A stretch of DNA of 64,000 nt. Source: Solibacillus daqui (GTDB lineage: Bacteria; Bacillota; Bacilli; Bacillales_A; Planococcaceae). The stretch lies in assembly GCF_028747805.1 (NCBI RefSeq), contig NZ_CP114887.1, forward strand, positions 48,501-112,500, given 5' to 3'. Positions within the stretch are counted from its first letter, which is position 1; each line of letters begins with the position of its first letter. A program made the translations under genes and the position numbers. This document shows positions 1 to 9,691 of the stretch, piece by piece. The notes under the pieces are model-generated. The model did no database searches and was not told where the DNA came from. It saw nothing but the letters and a program-made list of their open reading frames with translations.

Positions 1-595
<595 letters not shown>

Positions 596-658
596 ATGTT
601 TACGAAAATCAATGAAACGTTTATCCAGTTTTGAAAGAATAATCTTTCAAATTAATAT

Positions 659-775
659 GTGAAGTGATGATGGCAAAGAGGTCACACCTGTTCCCATACC
701 GAACACAGAAGTTAAGCTCTTTAGCGTCGATGGTAGTTGGGGGTTTCCCCCTGTGAGAGTAGAACGTCGCTTCGC
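659..775 (+). rRNA. rrf: 5S ribosomal RNA
   Basis: The sequence matches Bacillus-type 5S rRNA, including the conserved segments CCCATACCGAACACAGAAG and GTTTCCCCCTGTGAGAGTAG. The ends were set by pairing the terminal helix: GTGAAGTGA at 659-667 pairs with TCGCTTCGC at 767-775. It lies 64 nt after the 23S end with no tRNA between. The exact ends may be off by 1-3 nt. Confidence 0.96.
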
Positions 776-781
776 ACGAAT

Positions 782-815
782 AAAAACCACTGAGTAATCA
801 GTGGTTTTTTTGTTT
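782..815 (+). terminator. rRNA operon terminator
   Basis: A perfect stem of AAAACCACTGA and TCAGTGGTTTT around a GTAA loop is followed by a T run. It closes the rRNA operon directly after 5S. Confidence 0.93.
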
Positions 816-1179
816 TGTTAATCTTCGCTAAAACGCCATTAACTAAAAACAGTTTTACTTTTGTGAATTATGAAATGAAATATACCTTAACTCTAAAGTT
901 AGTAAGCATCATGATCTTATTACTACATTTTCAAGTGCAGTAGATGATCCAACGGTAAACGATGAAAATAGTGTCGTAAATGATATCATATTGAAGTATG
1001 TATAATAAATCAGAAGTTTTTTAGTAGATAGGGAAACAAAATTGGCATAATAGGAAACATCAAAACGAGTTATTTAGGAGTAATTTGAGCTTTTCTAATA
1101 ATTATTTCGACGTTTCACCGTAGTCGGATGTCTTGAGCCACCTTATAATAGAAGTACAATCACAAATGAGGTGAACAAA
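816..1179. other. intergenic region with a possible gene remnant
   Basis: About 360 bases lie between the rRNA terminator and yaaO. On the plus strand, 874-1005 is an open frame of 43 codons ending in TAA. It has no start codon and no ribosome binding site, and its composition looks protein-like (it ends VVNDIILKYV). It may be the tail of a decayed gene, but I do not recognise it. A TATAAT sits at 1144-1149, but no good -35 lies 16-18 bases upstream. In B. subtilis this gap holds csfB, xpaC and yaaN, none of which is visible here. Confidence 0.4.
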
Positions 1180-2601
1180 ATGAAAAACGATCGACCAATC
1201 GTCCAAGCATTGAAAAAATTTATAGCAAATGAACCACTATCACTTCATGTGCCAGGTCATAAAAATGGTTTGCTTTCACAATTACCAAATGAAATAAAAC
1301 GCGCGTTAACATATGATGTAACAGAACTAACAGGACTTGACGATTTTCATCATCCAGAAGAGGCGATCTTACAGGCAGAACAACTACTTGCACAAACGTA
1401 TGGTGCCAATCGTAGTTTCTTTTTGGTGAATGGTTCAACGGTAGGAAATTTGGCGATGATTTATGCTACGTGTAGACAAGGTGATACGGTGCTTGTTCAA
1501 CGTAATGCGCATAAATCCATTTTCCATGCGCTGCAGCTTGTAGGTGTGAAGCCTATATATATCGCACCAAAATGGGATGAAACAAGTGGAACGGCAGGTT
1601 GTATTGAACTAGAAACGTTAGCAAATGCAATTGAACGTTATCCATATGCTAAGGCAGTGATTTTTACATATCCAACGTATTATGGTTTGACTGCTCACGA
1701 TTTCAAACAGCAAATTGAAATCTGCCATGCAGCTAAAATCCCAGTGTTAGTTGATGAAGCGCACGGTGCACACTTAACGGTTACAGAAAAACTGCCAACT
1801 TCGGCACTAGATTTAGGAGCGGATGTTGTTGTGCAGTCCGCGCATAAAACATTACCTGCTATGACGATGGCCTCTTTTTTACACGTGAAATCACAGTTTG
1901 TGAGTGAAGAAAAGATCAATCACTATTTACGTATGCTACAATCAAGTAGTCCGTCGTATTTACTACTAGCGTCATTAGATGATGCACGAAGCTATGTGGC
2001 GAATTATACGGAAAGTGATTTTGCCTATTTGATGGATAAGCGTAAGCAATTTATCGAATCATTAACGGCATCAACGCAACTACAAGTAATCGAAGTAGAC
2101 GATGCGTTGAAACTATTAGTACGTGCACCAGGATATACAGGTTTTGAATTGAAAGATGCACTCGAAAAGATGAATGTCTATGTAGAGTTGGCAGATACAA
2201 TGCAAGTACTCCTTATTTTACCGTTATTAAAGCATGGGGATAGTTATCCATTTGCTGATTTACGTATTCGTATGAAAGAAGCGTTTATTCAATTGAAGGA
2301 TCAACCATATAAAGAGCAAGTAGAGCAACGTGCGAATTATGAAATGGCGGCCATTACTAGCCCAGGTTACACATTTGAGGAAATTGAACAGGCCCAAAAA
2401 GAATGGATACCCTATATGCGTGCGATTGGACGTACTGCAGCATCGACGATTATCCCGTACCCACCAGGTATTCCACTATTTGTACCAGGTGAGAAAATTA
2501 CCGTTGCAAAATTAAGTCAGTTAGAAGAATTATTAGCCATAGGCGCAACATTTCAAGGTGAGCATCGATTACTAGAGAAATTGATATATGTCATAAAATA
2601 A
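1180..2601 (+). CDS. yaaO: Orn/Lys/Arg decarboxylase family protein YaaO
   Basis: This is a fold-type I PLP-dependent decarboxylase of the Orn/Lys/Arg family, the group that includes SpeA and YaaO. The N-terminus carries the family LHVPGHKNG segment. VDEAHGAH is the PLP-contacting Asp/His stretch, and [10 protein letters not shown] contains the Schiff-base lysine (about Lys223). Expected activity is amino acid decarboxylation giving a polyamine precursor (agmatine or cadaverine); the true substrate cannot be read from sequence. The start is ATG 1180, because GAGGTG at 1168-1173 is a good ribosome binding site 6 nt upstream. The in-frame GTG at 1171 lies inside that site. It stands first before tmk, as yaaO does in B. 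subtilis. Confidence 0.9.
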   Translation: MKNDRPIVQALKKFIANEPLSLHVPGHKNGLLSQLPNEIKRALTYDVTELTGLDDFHHPEEAILQAEQLLAQTYGANRSFFLVNGSTVGNLAMIYATCRQGDTVLVQRNAHKSIFHALQLVGVKPIYIAPKWDETSGTAGCIELETLANAIERYPYAKAVIFTYPTYYGLTAHDFKQQIEICHAAKIPVLVDEAHGAHLTVTEKLPTSALDLGADVVVQSAHKTLPAMTMASFLHVKSQFVSEEKINHYLRMLQSSSPSYLLLASLDDARSYVANYTESDFAYLMDKRKQFIESLTASTQLQVIEVDDALKLLVRAPGYTGFELKDALEKMNVYVELADTMQVLLILPLLKHGDSYPFADLRIRMKEAFIQLKDQPYKEQVEQRANYEMAAITSPGYTFEEIEQAQKEWIPYMRAIGRTAASTIIPYPPGIPLFVPGEKITVAKLSQLEELLAIGATFQGEHRLLEKLIYVIK

Positions 2602-2621
2602 GTGCTAGGAGAATACTATAT

Positions 2622-3248
2622 ATGCAAAGAAGTTTATTTATTACATTTGAAGGCGGCGAGGGAGCTGGTAAAACAAGTGTATTACAGGCGATTGGTGAAC
2701 GATTAAACAACCGCACAGATATTTTATTTACACGTGAACCAGGTGGTATTGAAATCGCCGAAAAAATTCGTTCGATTATTTTAGATCCAGCACATACAGC
2801 AATGCATGAACGTACAGAGGCGTTACTTTATGCAGCAGCGCGTTCGCAGCACTTTTATCAGAAGGTAATTCCAGCGTTAGAAAGTGGTCAACATGTATTA
2901 TGTGACCGTTTTATAGATTCGTCATTAGCGTATCAAGGCTATGCGCGAGGAATTGGTGTTGATGATGTATTGGCGATTAATGAATTTGCAATTGGCAAGC
3001 GTATGCCAGATGTGACGATTTTCTTTGATATCAAACCGGAAAAAGGTTTGGCACGTATTCAAGCGACACGTGCCGATGAAATTAACCGATTAGATGCAGA
3101 GGGATTAGCATTCCACCATAAAGTATATGAAGGATATGAATATGTCATGGAGCGTTATCCGGAGCGTTTTAAAGTTGTCAATGCCGATCAGGCACTAGAG
3201 CAAGTAATTGAGGATGTGTGGATGATTTTAAATCCAATATTAGGGTAA
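2622..3248 (+). CDS. tmk: thymidylate kinase
   Basis: Thymidylate kinase phosphorylates dTMP to dTDP with ATP in dTTP synthesis. The protein is 208 aa, normal for the family. The P-loop GGEGAGKT is at residues 11-18. It also has the TREPGG segment and the [12 protein letters not shown] motif that binds the nucleotide monophosphate. AGGAGA at 2607-2612 is the ribosome binding site. It lies 20 nt after yaaO and begins the conserved tmk-darA-yaaR block. Confidence 0.97.
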   Translation: MQRSLFITFEGGEGAGKTSVLQAIGERLNNRTDILFTREPGGIEIAEKIRSIILDPAHTAMHERTEALLYAAARSQHFYQKVIPALESGQHVLCDRFIDSSLAYQGYARGIGVDDVLAINEFAIGKRMPDVTIFFDIKPEKGLARIQATRADEINRLDAEGLAFHHKVYEGYEYVMERYPERFKVVNADQALEQVIEDVWMILNPILG

Positions 3249-3311
3249 AAGTAAATGAAGTGTAGCTTTTATTTATGATATAATAAAGGCACCAATTCAA
3301 TGAAGGGGTGA

Positions 3312-3647
<336 letters not shown>

Positions 3648-3667
3648 TTTGTGGAGGCGAGCGGTAA

Positions 3668-4105
3668 ATGAAAATTAATCAAGATCTTCGTATGAATTTA
3701 AACTCGAATCAAAACGTACGTCAAAATAACCAAGCAAATAATCGCTTCGGTGAAATGGTCGTGAAACAAGGTTCGAAAATGCAAACGGAGCAACTAACGA
3801 GACTAATAGGTGATATTTCAGCGGCTGGTGATCGTGTCGCCCGCTCGCGCAATTTACGCGAATTAGCGCGCTTTAAAATGCTTGTGAAACGCTTTTTACA
3901 AGAGGCAGTTGATTATGGTCTAGAAATGAAGCAATCGCATACATGGAATCGTTTCGGTGAAGGACGTCGCTTAAAAATTGTCGAAACAATTGATGAGCAT
4001 TTAGTCGAACTAGCTGAAGATATTTTAAATGAAGAAAAAGAGTCTATTGAGTTATTAGCCAAAATTGGCGAAATTAAAGGACTTTTAATTAATCTTTATA
4101 TGTAA
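3668..4105 (+). CDS. yaaR: YaaR family protein (DUF327)
   Basis: This 145-residue protein matches the DUF327/YaaR family in length and position. The first 35 residues are rich in Asn and Gln and probably disordered. The rest looks fully alpha-helical and charged, with an RLKIVETIDEH-type segment. No enzyme motif is visible and the function is unknown. GGAGG at 3653-3657 is the ribosome binding site, and a terminator follows at once, so it ends the tmk-darA-yaaR unit. Confidence 0.88.
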   Translation: MKINQDLRMNLNSNQNVRQNNQANNRFGEMVVKQGSKMQTEQLTRLIGDISAAGDRVARSRNLRELARFKMLVKRFLQEAVDYGLEMKQSHTWNRFGEGRRLKIVETIDEHLVELAEDILNEEKESIELLAKIGEIKGLLINLYM

Positions 4106-4110
4106 AATGC

Positions 4111-4148
4111 GCCCGTGTCTTTGTTGTGCACTAGACACGGGCTTTTTT
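4111..4148 (+). terminator. terminator after yaaR
   Basis: GCCCGTGTCT pairs perfectly with AGACACGGGC around a 12-nt loop, followed by six T. Confidence 0.92.
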
Positions 4149-4225
4149 ATAACAGATAGTATAGATTTGAATTGTACATAACACTTTTCAAATAAACTTT
4201 AGCAACAAACGAAAAGGTGAAGGAA

Positions 4226-5230
4226 ATGACACGAAAAATAGAACAGCTAACGAAGCTACAGCCTGTTGTAATGAAGCAGCTACAAACGATTGTCGAAAAA
4301 AATCGGTTAGCGCATGCATACATTTTTGAAGGCGAAAAGGGCACGGGTAAACGCGATGTTGTCTCGTTTTTTATGAAACTTCTCCTTTGTGGAAATTTGT
4401 CAAAAAATGTTCCATGTGAAACATGTCGAAATTGTCGAAGAATCGATTCAGGCAATCATCCAAACATTAAGCAAATTGAGCCGGATGGACAATTTATTAA
4501 AATTGACCAAGTGCGCGATTTAATTGCTGAGATGAAGATGACTGGTGTCGAAGAAGGTAAGAAAATTTATGTGTTACATCATGCCGATAAATTAAATGTT
4601 GCCTCAGCGAATATGCTTTTAAAGTTTTTAGAAGAGCCAGATGGACAAGTTGTTGCAATTCTATTAACCGAGCAAATTCAAGCGATTATCCCGACAATTC
4701 GTTCGCGTTGTCAGCATATAAAATTTGCTAAGGCACCGAGAGAAGCATTGATTGAAAGCCTAGAAAATCTAGGTGTTACAGCTTCGATGGCAGCGACATT
4801 AAGCATGGTAACTAATGATATAGATATTGCATTTGAGCTCTCAAAAGATGAGCAATTTTTACTTGCACGAAAAACAGTGTTAAAATTAGTAGAGATCGTT
4901 CATCAAAATGTTCATGAAGCATTATTATTTGTACATGACGAATGGTTGCCTCTATTTAAAGAAAAGGAGGCAATGGAACAGGCACTCGATTTGTTATTGT
5001 TTGCATATCGTGATATGGTAGCGATTAAAGCAAATCGAAATTCGACGTGCACATATCCTGATATGTATCAACGCTTTAATGACATCACATTGACATTAAC
5101 GTATGATAAACTATCACGCCAAATGCAGTCTGTATTACAAGCGCGTGCGAATTTAAATCGTAATATGAATCGTACGTTATTGGTGGAACAGCTAATGCTG
5201 AATCTTCAGGAGGGGTACACATTTGTATAA
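4226..5230 (+). CDS. holB: DNA polymerase III delta' subunit
   Basis: This clamp-loader subunit helps load the beta sliding clamp on primed DNA. The Walker A-like GEKGTGK is at residues 36-42. A four-cysteine zinc module (Cys55, 64, 67, 70) and the TIRSRCQ segment with the SRC arginine finger are all present. The protein is 334 aa. ATG 4226 is preferred because AAGGTG at 4214-4219 is spaced 6 nt from it; the GTG at 4217 is inside that site. The 3' end overlaps the start of ricT by 8 nt, suggesting translational coupling. Confidence 0.95.
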   Translation: MTRKIEQLTKLQPVVMKQLQTIVEKNRLAHAYIFEGEKGTGKRDVVSFFMKLLLCGNLSKNVPCETCRNCRRIDSGNHPNIKQIEPDGQFIKIDQVRDLIAEMKMTGVEEGKKIYVLHHADKLNVASANMLLKFLEEPDGQVVAILLTEQIQAIIPTIRSRCQHIKFAKAPREALIESLENLGVTASMAATLSMVTNDIDIAFELSKDEQFLLARKTVLKLVEIVHQNVHEALLFVHDEWLPLFKEKEAMEQALDLLLFAYRDMVAIKANRNSTCTYPDMYQRFNDITLTLTYDKLSRQMQSVLQARANLNRNMNRTLLVEQLMLNLQEGYTFV

Positions 5231-6038
5231 TGTAGTCGGAGTTCGCTTTAAAAAAGCGGGTAAAATATATTATTTTGATCCAGCAGCTTATATTTTAGAG
5301 GTTGGAGAATATGTCATCGTAGAAACTGCACGCGGTATTGAATATGGAAAAGTAGTCGTGCCAATGCGTCAAGTCGGAGAAAATGACGTTGTTTTACCAT
5401 TAAAGCAAGTTGTTCGTCCTGCCGATGAGCGCGATCGTTTCCAAGTAGAAGAAAACGCAATTGAGTCCAATCGGGCGTTTGAATTAGCGAGTACTAAAAT
5501 TATTGAGCACTCGTTGGAAATGAAGCTTGTTGACGTAGAATATACATTTGATCGTAATAAAATTATTTTTTACTTTACAGCAGAAGGACGTGTCGATTTT
5601 CGGGAGCTTGTAAAAGATTTAGCGAGTGTTTTCCGTACACGTATCGAACTGCGTCAAATTGGTGTCCGAGATGAAGCGAAGTTACTAGGTGGAATTGGCC
5701 CATGTGGAAGGATGCTTTGCTGTTCGACATTTCTAGGTGATTTCGATCCAGTGTCGATTAAAATGGCAAAAGATCAAAACCTATCACTGAATCCAACGAA
5801 AATTTCAGGCTTATGCGGTCGTTTAATGTGCTGCTTAAAATATGAAAATGATGATTATGAAATTGCCAAAGAAGGAATGCCAGATGTTGGTGAAATGACA
5901 ATGACTCCAGAAGGTGAAGGAAAAGTTGTCGGCTTAAATGTATTAGAACGATTAATTCAAGTATATTTAACGAAGCACGAGCGTATGGTTGAATATACCC
6001 TTGATGAGTTATTGCAAGGTGAGAAAAATCTTATTTAG
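5223..6038 (+). CDS. ricT: RicT (YaaT), Fe-S regulatory protein of the RicAFT complex
   Basis: RicT (YaaT, PSP1 domain) acts with RicA and RicF. In B. subtilis this complex carries Fe-S clusters and assists RNase Y-dependent mRNA maturation and entry into sporulation, competence and biofilm formation. The 271-aa sequence is very close to the family, including the GPCGRMLCCSTFLG and CGRLMCCLKYEND cysteine segments. The start is TTG 5223, supported by AGGAGGGG at 5208-5215 and by homology beginning at MYNVVGVRF. It lies in the holB-ricT-yabA unit. Confidence 0.95.
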   Translation: MYNVVGVRFKKAGKIYYFDPAAYILEVGEYVIVETARGIEYGKVVVPMRQVGENDVVLPLKQVVRPADERDRFQVEENAIESNRAFELASTKIIEHSLEMKLVDVEYTFDRNKIIFYFTAEGRVDFRELVKDLASVFRTRIELRQIGVRDEAKLLGGIGPCGRMLCCSTFLGDFDPVSIKMAKDQNLSLNPTKISGLCGRLMCCLKYENDDYEIAKEGMPDVGEMTMTPEGEGKVVGLNVLERLIQVYLTKHERMVEYTLDELLQGEKNLI

Positions 6039-6062
6039 ATAGAAATTAATGGGGTGGCTTGC

Positions 6063-6422
6063 GTGAAGGACCGTAATTTTTTAGATACTGTTATGGAGTT
6101 CGAACAACAGCTTGAATCAATGCAGCAACAGTTTAACGCGTTAAAGCAATTTGTTGCGCATATGATGGAGGAGCATCAGACGCTTCAAACAGAAAACCTT
6201 CACCTACGAACGCGTTTAGAGGAGCTATTAGCCAAAGAAGTAAGTGTAGATCCACAAAAAGCGGAACTAAAAAAGGAACCTGTGGATATTGGAGAAGGCT
6301 ATGACAATTTAGCAAGGCTTTATAATGAAGGCTTCCATGTATGTCATGTGCATTTTGGTGGCTCACGTAAAGGTGAAGATTGTTTGTTCTGTCTATCGTT
6401 TTTAAATAAACAAAATGGTTAA
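6063..6422 (+). CDS. yabA: replication initiation control protein YabA
   Basis: YabA restrains initiation of replication by binding DnaA and DnaN. The N-terminal half is a leucine-rich coiled coil for tetramer formation. The C-terminus has the zinc-binding CHVHFG and DCLFCLSF segments, preceded by the conserved [13 protein letters not shown]. The start is GTG 6063, giving 119 aa as in B. subtilis, with GGGGTGG at 6051-6057. An upstream GTG at 6054 sits inside that site. Confidence 0.95.
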   Translation: MKDRNFLDTVMEFEQQLESMQQQFNALKQFVAHMMEEHQTLQTENLHLRTRLEELLAKEVSVDPQKAELKKEPVDIGEGYDNLARLYNEGFHVCHVHFGGSRKGEDCLFCLSFLNKQNG

Positions 6423-6427
6423 CGAAG

Positions 6428-6562
6428 GAGGTGTCCGAGAAATATTTCTGGGACACCTCTTTTGCGCCGAAGATGGAGGTCAGCACGATGCTGGTTATGA
6501 ATGCTTTGTCACAGGGCGTGACAAAGCATTCGTTCCTCTTTATTCTGACCACCGCCTTAAGT
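6428..6562 (+). repeat. dispersed hairpin repeat FR2, copy 1 (also terminator of holB-ricT-yabA)
   Basis: The element begins with a terminator-like hairpin: GAGGTGTCC pairs with GGACACCTC, then TTTT. It continues with GCGCCGAAGATGG, an outer stem GGTCAG/CTGACC, a small hairpin CAGCA-cga-TGCTG, and a 14-bp perfect hairpin GAATGCTTTGTCAC/GTGACAAAGCATTC. It ends with a tail reading ATTGATACATGA. A second copy is at 38918-39020 with the same order and ends but different stem sequences. FR2 is a label used only in this report. Function is unknown beyond probable termination. Confidence 0.7.
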
Positions 6563-6627
6563 AGTTAATTGATACATGAGGGATAGCTCTCTTGTTAATA
6601 GGAAATCAATTCATGGAGGATATAAAA

Positions 6628-7377
6628 GTGGAACAATGGTTAAAAGATGATGAACGCTTAGATTATTTACTTGCGGAAAACTTGCGAATTATTCAAAGCC
6701 CATCTGTTTTTTCTTTTTCATTAGATGCCGTGTTATTATCGCGTTTCGTGCAAATTCCAAAGAGTAAAGGGCATATTGTCGATCTTTGCTCAGGAAACGG
6801 GGTTATTCCGTTATTCTTAAGTGCAAGAACAAAGGCAAAAATTACTGGGGTTGAATTGCAACCACGTTTACATGATATGGCAACACGTAGTATTGCCTAC
6901 AATAAATTAGAGCACCAAATTGAAATGAAGTTAGGCGATGTTAAGGATGTACCAAAAACGTTAGGAATTGAAAAATACGACGCAGTTACATGTAACCCAC
7001 CGTACTTCTTAGCGCATGAACTAAGCGAAAAAAATACGAGTGAACATTATGCGATTGCGCGACATGAAATACATTTAACGTTAGAACAAGCGGTAGAAGC
7101 ATCAAGTCGCTTATTAAAGCAAGGTGGTAAGGTTGCGTTTGTGCATCGTCCAGGCCGTTTATTAGATATTGTAACGGCAATGCGTGCAAATCGATTAGAG
7201 CCAAAGCGTATACAATTTGTGTATCCGAAGCGTGGTAAGGAAGCGAATACACTGTTGATTGAAGCAATTAAAGACGGTAAGCCGGATTTAAAAATTTTAC
7301 CTCCGCTTTATGTATATGAAGACAATAACGAATACACGCCAGAAGTGAGGGCGTTATTATATGGCGACGAAAACTGA
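6628..7377 (+). CDS. yabB: tRNA (adenine-N6)-methyltransferase, TrmN6 family (YabB)
   Basis: This SAM-dependent methyltransferase belongs to the TrmN6/YabB family and is expected to methylate N6 of adenine 37 in a tRNA. The SAM-binding loop VDLCSGNGV and the catalytic NPPY motif (in TCNPPYF) are visible. The C-terminal RPGRLLDIV and [19 protein letters not shown] segments are typical. The start is GTG 6628, with GGAGGA at 6615-6620 spaced 7 nt. Upstream in-frame starts lack a ribosome binding site. It overlaps yazA by 17 nt. Confidence 0.9.
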   Translation: MEQWLKDDERLDYLLAENLRIIQSPSVFSFSLDAVLLSRFVQIPKSKGHIVDLCSGNGVIPLFLSARTKAKITGVELQPRLHDMATRSIAYNKLEHQIEMKLGDVKDVPKTLGIEKYDAVTCNPPYFLAHELSEKNTSEHYAIARHEIHLTLEQAVEASSRLLKQGGKVAFVHRPGRLLDIVTAMRANRLEPKRIQFVYPKRGKEANTLLIEAIKDGKPDLKILPPLYVYEDNNEYTPEVRALLYGDEN

Positions 7378-7639
7378 GCATTATTTTTATGTGTTGGAGT
7401 GTAGTGATGCCTCGCTGTATGCGGGTTATACGAATAATTTGGACAAGCGAATAACAGCGCATAATACTGGCAAGGGTGCAAAGTATACACGCGCACGTGG
7501 TCCAGTAAAATGTGTGTATTATGAAACATTCGATACAAAACAGCAAGCAATGTCGGCAGAATATGCCTTTAAACAATTAACACGAGCAAAAAAGTTTGAA
7601 TATATGAGGAGGGCGAATGATGAAATCGCAGAAGAGTAG
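7361..7639 (+). CDS. yazA: GIY-YIG nuclease-domain protein YazA
   Basis: This 92-aa single-domain GIY-YIG family protein of the YazA/UPF0213 type contains [10 protein letters not shown] and [13 protein letters not shown], then [13 protein letters not shown], matching the family core. The biochemical role of these small stand-alone proteins is not established. It overlaps trmN6 upstream by 17 nt and rsmI downstream by 23 nt, so the three genes are translated from one message. Confidence 0.92.
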   Translation: MATKTEHYFYVLECSDASLYAGYTNNLDKRITAHNTGKGAKYTRARGPVKCVYYETFDTKQQAMSAEYAFKQLTRAKKFEYMRRANDEIAEE

Positions 7640-8495
7640 TCAGCATGAACAGGGGAGTTGCTTATATTTAGTTGCAACGCCGATTGGCAATTTAGAAGAT
7701 ATGACAATGCGTGCGCTGCGCATTTTAAAAGAAGTGGATATTATTGCAGCAGAAGATACGCGTAATACGAGAAAACTTTGTAACTATTTTGATATTCAAA
7801 CACCTTTAATTAGTTATCATGAGCACAACTTAGAAGTAGGTGGCGAAAAATTATTAGCATTTTTACGTGAAGGAAAATCAGTAGCACTTGTTAGTGATGC
7901 TGGGTTACCGTGTATTTCAGACCCAGGCGCGGATATTGCAGCAAAAGCCATCGCAGAAGACTTTGCTGTTGTGCCAATTCCTGGGGCAAATGCTGCTTTG
8001 ACAGCACTTATTGCATCAGGCATTACACCGCAGCCATTTTATTTCTTCGGCTTTTTGAATCGCAACAAAAAAGGGCGTCGTGAGCAGCTTGAAAAATTAA
8101 GTAAACGAGAAGAAACGCTTTTATTTTATGAAGCACCTCATCGCTTAAAGGATACATTAAAGGATTTACAACTAGTTCTTGGCAATCGACAAATTACATT
8201 AGCACGTGAATTAACAAAGAAATTTGAAGAGTTTTTACGGGGTTCAATGGAGGAAGCGATTACTTGGGCTAATGACAATGAAATTCGTGGTGAGTTTTGT
8301 GTAGTAGTTGAAGGCAATACATCAGGCGAAGTGGAAGAAGAAGAAAACTATTGGACTGATATGACGTTAGATGAACATGTAAACTATATAATAGAAGAAA
8401 CTCAAATATCGTCGAAAGAAGCGATAAAGGAAGTAGCAAAATTGCGTGGACTTTCGAAAAGAGATGTGTATAATGAGTATCATCAAGGGCATTAA
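7617..8495 (+). CDS. rsmI: 16S rRNA (cytidine-1402 2'-O)-methyltransferase
   Basis: RsmI methylates the ribose of C1402 in the 16S decoding centre. The tetrapyrrole-methylase-like fold is shown by YLVATPIGNLEDMT near the N-terminus, AEDTRNTRKL, SDAGLPCISDPG and the PIPGANAALTALIASG SAM-binding segment. The protein is 292 aa. AGGAGGG precedes ATG 7617; ATG 7620 is equally possible. No clear terminator follows before the thiamine block. Confidence 0.95.
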   Translation: MMKSQKSSQHEQGSCLYLVATPIGNLEDMTMRALRILKEVDIIAAEDTRNTRKLCNYFDIQTPLISYHEHNLEVGGEKLLAFLREGKSVALVSDAGLPCISDPGADIAAKAIAEDFAVVPIPGANAALTALIASGITPQPFYFFGFLNRNKKGRREQLEKLSKREETLLFYEAPHRLKDTLKDLQLVLGNRQITLARELTKKFEEFLRGSMEEAITWANDNEIRGEFCVVVEGNTSGEVEEEENYWTDMTLDEHVNYIIEETQISSKEAIKEVAKLRGLSKRDVYNEYHQGH

Positions 8496-8553
8496 GAAAA
8501 GGTCCGTGGTGGATTATAAGTTGGACAAAAATGTATTGTTCACTTGAAATCAC

Positions 8554-8581
8554 TTGCGTAAATTGTAAGTCATGTTATGAT
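8554..8581 (+). promoter_or_regulatory. probable sigma-A promoter of the thiamine salvage operon
   Basis: TTGCGT at 8554-8559 and TATGAT at 8576-8581 are separated by 16 nt. The hexamers stand about 30 nt before the first TPP riboswitch. The -35 is only a partial match. Confidence 0.5.
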
Positions 8582-8609
8582 ATAGAAGAAAATAAATATT
8601 ACTAAAAGC

Positions 8610-8740
8610 ACTAGGGGCGCCACTGGCTGAGAAGAACCCTTTGAACCGGATCTAGTTAGGACTAGCGTAGGGAAGTGAGGCATGTTGATAGGACACATGT
8701 ACATTCCCCCGCTCTCTAAAAAGAGTGGGGTTTTTATTTT
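8610..8740 (+). promoter_or_regulatory. TPP riboswitch 1 with its terminator
   Basis: The aptamer at 8610-8677 has all TPP (thi-box) conserved blocks: GGGGCGCC, GGCTGAGAAG, ACCCTTTGAACC, GGATCTAG and AGCGTAGGGAAGT. A terminator follows at 8709-8740, with CCCC-G-CTCT pairing with AGAG-T-GGGG before a T-rich run. When thiamine pyrophosphate is bound, transcription should stop here. It is the first of two nearly identical units. Confidence 0.95.
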
Positions 8741-8804
8741 TAGTGGGTAAGAAGATTATAAGTTATCCATGGATTTCATAAAGAATTGAATAAGTAGATA
8801 AACT

Positions 8805-8944
8805 GCTAGGGGCGCCATTGGCTGAGAAGAACCCTTTGAACCGGATCTAGTTAGGACTAGCGTAGGGAAGTAGTTTCGAGTGTATGTGTGTACAACTTAT
8901 GCGACGAAACCATTTCCTATTTTAGGAAGTGGTTTTTATTTTTT
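8805..8944 (+). promoter_or_regulatory. TPP riboswitch 2 with its terminator
   Basis: A second complete aptamer (8805-8872) lies 195 nt after the first and differs from it at one base across the core (CCACTGG against CCATTGG). It has its own terminator, AAACCATTTCCT pairing with AGGAAGTGGTTT at 8907-8935, followed by a T-rich run. It ends 37 nt before tenA. No strong separate promoter is seen between the two, so they probably act in series on one transcript. Confidence 0.95.
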
Positions 8945-8980
8945 TTAAATTACTTGTTATAAAAAAAGGAGGAAACAACA

Positions 8981-9667
8981 ATGAATGTGAAAACAGAAAA
9001 ATTTACTGATCGACTTTTTAGAAATGTGCAACCTATTTGGGACGCAAATCATAGCCATCCATTTGTGCAAGAACTAGGGAAGGGAACACTTGATAAGGAT
9101 AAATTTATCCAATACATGAAGCAGGATTATGTGTATTTAATCGATTATGCCAAACTATTTGCCATTGCCTCTGTCAAATCAACGGATCTCGATATGATGG
9201 GGAAGTTTGCTGCGATATTAAATGATACACTCCATTTTGAAATGAATTTACATCGTCAATTTGCTGCGGAATTTGGAATTACATCAGAAGAGTTGGAGGC
9301 AACCAAACCAACGCCTGCGAATTTAGCATATACGAATTATATGTTAAATGCTGCGCAAAGTGGTAGCCTGGCGGAAGTAGTGGCCTGCCTATTACCCTGT
9401 GCGTGGGATTATTGGGAAATTGGAAAGCTGCTAAGAGCACAGTTTGGTCATGATTTAGCAAATAATCCTTATGCCAAGTGGATAGAAACATACGATTCAG
9501 AGGAATTTGGCAACGGTGCAAAATGGTTAATTGGTGTAATGAATGAATTAGCAGATGGGAAGCCCGAGCGAGAGCTAGCCCAGTTAGAAAAACATTTCCA
9601 AATGACGTCAAAGTATGAATATTTATTCTGGGATATGAACTATTACAATCAGGATTGGCCGATTTAG
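8981..9667 (+). CDS. tenA: aminopyrimidine aminohydrolase / thiaminase II TenA
   Basis: TenA hydrolyses 4-amino-5-aminomethyl-2-methylpyrimidine to the hydroxymethylpyrimidine used for thiamine synthesis, a salvage route for degraded thiamine. The protein is 228 aa and all helical. It has the KDKFIQYMKQDYVYLIDYAK segment typical of TenA and an LPCAWDYWEIG segment that carries the likely catalytic cysteine (Cys140). It lies directly behind the two TPP riboswitches and leads the transporter genes. AAGGAGG gives a strong ribosome binding site. Confidence 0.95.
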   Translation: MNVKTEKFTDRLFRNVQPIWDANHSHPFVQELGKGTLDKDKFIQYMKQDYVYLIDYAKLFAIASVKSTDLDMMGKFAAILNDTLHFEMNLHRQFAAEFGITSEELEATKPTPANLAYTNYMLNAAQSGSLAEVVACLLPCAWDYWEIGKLLRAQFGHDLANNPYAKWIETYDSEEFGNGAKWLIGVMNELADGKPERELAQLEKHFQMTSKYEYLFWDMNYYNQDWPI

Positions 9668-9691
9668 TTTATTTAAGAAGGTGTTGAAAAA

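Noticed and set aside
1144..1149. TATAAT as a yaaO promoter
   Set aside because: No acceptable -35 hexamer lies 15-19 nt upstream; a -10-like match alone is common in A/T-rich DNA.
7268..7576. Minus-strand frames overlapping yazA and trmN6
   Set aside because: They mirror real plus-strand genes and have no ribosome binding sites; such shadow frames elsewhere were left out for the same reason.
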